A DNA stretch of 7,433 nt from Microcaldota archaeon. GTDB lineage: Archaea > Micrarchaeota > Micrarchaeia > Micrarchaeales > CABMGC01. The DNA lies in the NCBI GenBank assembly GCA_021821605.1, contig JAKACG010000037.1, positions 1 through 7,433 on the forward strand, written 5' to 3'. Position numbers and translations under genes: made by a program. This document shows positions 5,604-7,433 of this stretch, in pieces (position 1 is the stretch's first letter; each line of letters begins with the position of its first letter). The notes under the pieces are model-generated. The model was not told the origin of the DNA. It was given only the letters and a program-made list of their open reading frames with translations, and searched no databases.

Positions 5604-6640
5604 TTTTTCAGAAGATATTTTTCTATTCCTACTATGTTTTTGAAAGATGCCAGTTGCTTTCCAGCATCATCTTCTGAGTTAAATATCTCTATTGCAACAT
5701 TTTGTTTATCTGCTTTTTCAAGCAGTTTCTTAATTTTTTCTTCCCATAGTACAGAATCATTAACCAAAACAACGCCTATAGAATAATTATCTAAAGCATC
5801 AGACACACGATCTATTCCTGAAAGCGATGAACCTACCCTCAATGAACTTAAAAATATATTCAAGTACTCGAACTCTTTTTTAATGTGCTCGTTTTCAAAT
5901 ATTTTAGATACTGTATCACTTTGCATTACCTCTCTTATTCCAGAACGTTCAGGATCACTGCAAGACTCATAAAATAGCCTTTTACTAATTTTAATGCCCT
6001 TAACCTCTATGTATTTTTTGATATCGTCTTTAGTAAAACCAGGTCCTGCAAGTATTACTATTCCAACATCTAGATCAGAGAGTAATTTTATTATAGAATC
6101 AAAGTACTGCTGCTTTAGCTTTTCGAACTCCTTCTCGCTTAACTTCTTGCTCAGCTTGCTATAAAGTTCGGTAGTTATGTCAATACCGTAGCCGCGAATA
6201 TATGCGACTGTAGCTTTTTCATCATCAAGTGCTATTACAGCAAGTTTTGGTTTTTTAGCATCAACTACCGATTGTTTTAGACGTTTTAAGATATACTCTT
6301 TCCACTCTGGCTTTTCGACCTCAATTAAGTCAGAGATTCCTATATTCAATGTATGATAGCTATTTAACCTTACAAATTCTATAGGATTGCCTTCTATTAT
6401 CTTTCCATTAAGCCTTAATCTCCAAGCACTCTTATCTATCTCTGCCTTTTCTAAGGATATACGTATGAATACCTCTTTTTGCTCTCCTACATCATCTTCA
6501 GTTGACTTGAAACGCCTATAGCTTCTTGAGCCTATTTTGTCGTTTTTGTCAAGTAGTATTGCCAATAGGTATAAATCATCATAAGACTCAGGAACGAGCT
6601 TTATTAAGTTGGTTACACTGTTGAAGCTTATTATTTTCAT
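5600..6640 (-). CDS. pelA: Archaeal Pelota (Dom34) ribosome-rescue factor
   Basis: A 346-residue aPelota, the eRF1-like factor that works with the GTPase aEF1A and ABCE1 to split stalled ribosomes. Domain 1 (Sm-like, about 1-125) has YRRFKST (41-47), a typical Pelota motif. Domain 2 (about 130-255) has LAVIALDDEKATVAYIRGYG (133-152) and the signature AGPGFTKDDIKKY (198-210), and lacks the GGQ of true release factors, as expected. Domain 3 (about 260-346) shows VSDALDNYSIGVVLVNDSVL (279-298). The frame is open to an ATG at 6652 (adding MVNY), but MKIISFN at 6640 matches the family start. A TATA-like box at 6679-6670 would put the transcript start near 6648, inside the longer version. Its stop overlaps that of the convergent secreted-protein gene by four bases. 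Confidence 0.94.
   Translation of the reverse strand: MKIISFNSVTNLIKLVPESYDDLYLLAILLDKNDKIGSRSYRRFKSTEDDVGEQKEVFIRISLEKAEIDKSAWRLRLNGKIIEGNPIEFVRLNSYHTLNIGISDLIEVEKPEWKEYILKRLKQSVVDAKKPKLAVIALDDEKATVAYIRGYGIDITTELYSKLSKKLSEKEFEKLKQQYFDSIIKLLSDLDVGIVILAGPGFTKDDIKKYIEVKGIKISKRLFYESCSDPERSGIREVMQSDTVSKIFENEHIKKEFEYLNIFLSSLRVGSSLSGIDRVSDALDNYSIGVVLVNDSVLWEEKIKKLLEKADKQNVAIEIFNSEDDAGKQLASFKNIVGIEKYLLKN
5601..5625 (+). terminator. Possible T-rich terminator after the prepilin-like gene
   Basis: Two five-base T-runs (5604-5608 and 5618-5622) follow the stop codon within 20 bases. Archaeal RNA polymerase often terminates at such U-stretches without a hairpin. They lie over the last codons of the opposing Pelota gene, where they encode K and N residues, so composition alone may explain them. 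Confidence 0.3.
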
Positions 6641-6669
6641 GTAATTTACCATAATATTATTGTTTATTA

Positions 6670-6679
6670 TTTTATTTAA
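6670..6679 (-). promoter_or_regulatory. Predicted TATA box of the Pelota gene
   Basis: TTAAATAAAA on the minus strand is centred about 35 bases from the preferred Pelota ATG at 6640. This resembles the spacing seen at 4526-4563 and suggests a very short leader. The surrounding sequence is strongly AT-rich, so the exact box is uncertain. Confidence 0.4.
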
Positions 6680-6713
6680 TGTAAACCTCGCAGTTATGAA
6701 TTGGAGAGCAAGG

Positions 6714-6735
6714 TATTTAACGATTATATATAAAT
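6714..6735 (+). promoter_or_regulatory. Predicted TATA region of the tRNA-Thr gene
   Basis: TATTTAA (6714-6720) and TTATATATAAAT (6724-6735) are TATA-like elements ahead of the tRNA, which starts at 6746. The first has the usual distance (about 29 bases) for initiation at the mature 5' end. The second would start transcription inside the gene, so it is less likely to be the functional box for the tRNA. Confidence 0.45.
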
Positions 6736-6745
6736 ATTATCAGAT

Positions 6746-6839
6746 GCCCCTGTAGCTCAGTGGTAGGATTTATTTTATCTCGCTAAAGAGCGTCTGCATG
6801 GTAAGCAGAAGGTCGCGAGTTCGATTCTCGCCGGGGGCT
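6746..6839 (+). tRNA. tRNA-Thr (anticodon GGU) with a D-loop intron
   Basis: A full cloverleaf forms once an insertion in the D-arm is removed. The acceptor stem pairs GCCCCTG (6746-6752) with CGGGGGC (6832-6838), with one U-G wobble. The D-stem is GCTC (6755-6758) with GAGC (6788-6791). The anticodon stem TCTGC/GCAGA (6793-6797, 6805-6809) holds loop ATGGTAA with anticodon GGT at 6800-6802, which decodes ACC and ACU. The T-stem GCGAG/CTCGC (6815-6819, 6827-6831) holds loop TTCGATT. U73 (6839) and the G1-C72 and C2-G71 pairs fit archaeal tRNA-Thr identity. CCA is not encoded. A37 is the site where KEOPS would place t6A. The spliced molecule is 72-73 bases. Confidence 0.95.
6766..6786 (+). other. 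Non-canonical tRNA intron (bulge-helix-bulge) in the D-loop
   Basis: The precursor folds into a bulge-helix-bulge, the substrate of archaeal splicing endonuclease. The D-stem 6755-6758/6788-6791 is the outer helix, and the bulge AAA is at 6785-6787. The central helix pairs 6759-6763 (AGTGG) with 6780-6784 (TCGCT); it has five pairs, two of them G-U. The bulge TAG is at 6764-6766, and the inner helix pairs GAT (6767-6769) with ATC (6777-6779) around a seven-base loop. Cutting at equivalent places in both bulges removes 21 bases and leaves D-loop AGTGGTAA. A 22-base version would leave AGTGGTA. The insertion lies near tRNA position 20/21, away from the usual 37/38 site. Confidence 0.85.
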
Positions 6840-6851
6840 TTTCTTTTATTT
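6839..6851 (+). terminator. T-rich terminator after tRNA-Thr
   Basis: The tRNA is followed at once by TTTTCTTTTATTT, a U-rich stretch of the kind that ends archaeal stable-RNA transcription. No hairpin other than the tRNA itself is seen. Confidence 0.5.
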
Positions 6852-6887
6852 ATTATTCTCTTGAAAGATATATTGAAATCAATTTCT

Positions 6888-6899
6888 TTTTATATTTAA
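6888..6899 (+). promoter_or_regulatory. Predicted TATA box of the LamG prepilin-like gene
   Basis: TTTTATATTTAA-like sequence lies about 48 bases before the ATG at 6942, which predicts a start near 6921 and a leader of roughly 20 bases. That leader contains AAGGA (6931-6935), a plausible ribosome binding site six bases before the ATG. Confidence 0.45.
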
Positions 6900-6941
6900 C
6901 AGGTATTTTAATATTAACTGTAGTAGATGTAAGGATACTGT

Positions 6942-7433
6942 ATGAAAAAAATAGAGAAAAAAGAAAAGAACGTGAAGATACAAACTGCTATTGAGTATTT
7001 AATGACATATGGTTGGTCACTGTTGCTTGTTGCGATTGTTTTAGCGCTGCTTTTTCAATTAGGTTTTCTTAACAGTAATCCATTGGTCCCAAGAGTTCAG
7101 GCTGGTGCATGTACAGTATTTAGGCCCGATGGAAAAGGCAGTACGTATGATATAAATCTTGAAGGACTTTGTAATGGAGAGCTGCCTGATTTTGTTCTCA
7201 TATCAAAAGGTGTAGGAGATTATGTACAAATATACAACTCTAATCAAACAAACAGCCAGTTAAATATAGTAGGCAATCAGATAACTATAACTGCATGGAT
7301 TTATGTTGTCGGCGCTCCTTTTCATGACGTAGTAGACAAAGAGGAACAGTATGGACTTAAACTAGATTACAATAACTTACCACATGCTTGTAGTCCAAGT
7401 AATAATCCGGGCCTTTGTATAGAGTGGGATACC
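6942..7433 (+). CDS. Class III prepilin-like protein with LamG/concanavalin-type domain, N-terminal part, cut by window edge
   Basis: The frame is open for 164 codons to the right edge with no stop. The N-terminus has a lysine-rich leader of 13 residues, then QTAIEY with Q14 as +1 and E18 as +5 of a class III prepilin signal. The signature LMTYGW follows, then a membrane segment (about 25-43). After it come CTVFRPDGKGS (57-67) and INLEGLCNGELPDF (71-84), a block I associate with Micrarchaeota/Parvarchaeota surface proteins. From about residue 90, GDYVQIYNS, ITITAWIYV and YGLKLD match the strand pattern of LamG/concanavalin A-like sugar-binding domains (PF13385 type). It is probably a surface protein that binds glycans or neighbouring cells. 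The substrate and any further domains are unseen. A sequon at N101 is present. AAGGA upstream supports this start. Confidence 0.85.
   Translation, partial: MKKIEKKEKNVKIQTAIEYLMTYGWSLLLVAIVLALLFQLGFLNSNPLVPRVQAGACTVFRPDGKGSTYDINLEGLCNGELPDFVLISKGVGDYVQIYNSNQTNSQLNIVGNQITITAWIYVVGAPFHDVVDKEEQYGLKLDYNNLPHACSPSNNPGLCIEWDT

Noticed and set aside
6779..6831. CTCGC repeated in the intron (6779-6783) and in the T-stem (6827-6831), suggesting an alternative fold
   Set aside because: Five bases are easily shared by chance, and the intron copy is already used in the central helix of the splice motif.
6746..6839. Treating the tRNA as a pseudogene because of its disrupted D-arm
   Set aside because: All stems pair, identity bases fit tRNA-Thr, and the insert folds into a complete bulge-helix-bulge, so a spliced functional tRNA is the better reading.
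1..7433. CRISPR array, insertion sequence, defence or toxin-antitoxin system
   Set aside because: No regularly spaced repeats, transposase motifs, terminal inverted repeats or recognisable defence proteins were seen.

Overview
The window is a compact, AT-rich archaeal chromosome segment. Several signs point to an ultrasmall DPANN archaeon of the Micrarchaeota/Parvarchaeota (ARMAN) type. It has archaeal-type ribosomal proteins, including L15e, and archaeal primase PriS and Pelota. Two secreted proteins carry class III (Q-x-x-x-E) prepilin leaders with the 'TYG' signature common in these lineages, and a tRNA gene is interrupted at a non-canonical position. The lineage is an inference from gene content and motif style, not from a search.

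Region 1 (1-3101, all minus strand) is a translation operon read right to left: L15e, a Pcc1-like KEOPS subunit, L3, L4, L23 and L2 (which runs off the left edge). L3-L4-L23-L2 is the conserved head of the archaeal S10-type ribosomal cluster. Gaps are 4-10 bases, and the short Shine-Dalgarno cores lie at or just after the previous stop codon, so translational coupling is likely. For L3, L4 and L15e a start inside the longest frame fits the family and the ribosome-binding signals better. Upstream of L15e is a 196-base gap with TATA-like boxes and a hairpin.

Region 2 (3298-4479, minus) is the catalytic small subunit of DNA primase. It shares an 83-base divergent control region with region 3; a palindromic TATA box (4526-4533) sits in the middle.

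Region 3 (4563-5603, plus) encodes an exported, cysteine-rich, probably glycosylated prepilin-like protein of unknown function. It converges on, and overlaps by four bases, the ribosome-rescue factor aPelota (5600-6640, minus).

Region 4 (6746-6839, plus) is tRNA-Thr(GGU), split in its D-loop by a roughly 21-base intron that folds into a full bulge-helix-bulge using the D-stem as its outer helix. It is followed by a second class III prepilin-like protein with a LamG/concanavalin-type domain, cut by the right edge.

Most of the window is information processing: ribosome assembly, tRNA maturation and modification, stalled-ribosome rescue and replication priming. Two lineage-specific surface proteins are interspersed. 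No mobile element, CRISPR array or defence system was seen.
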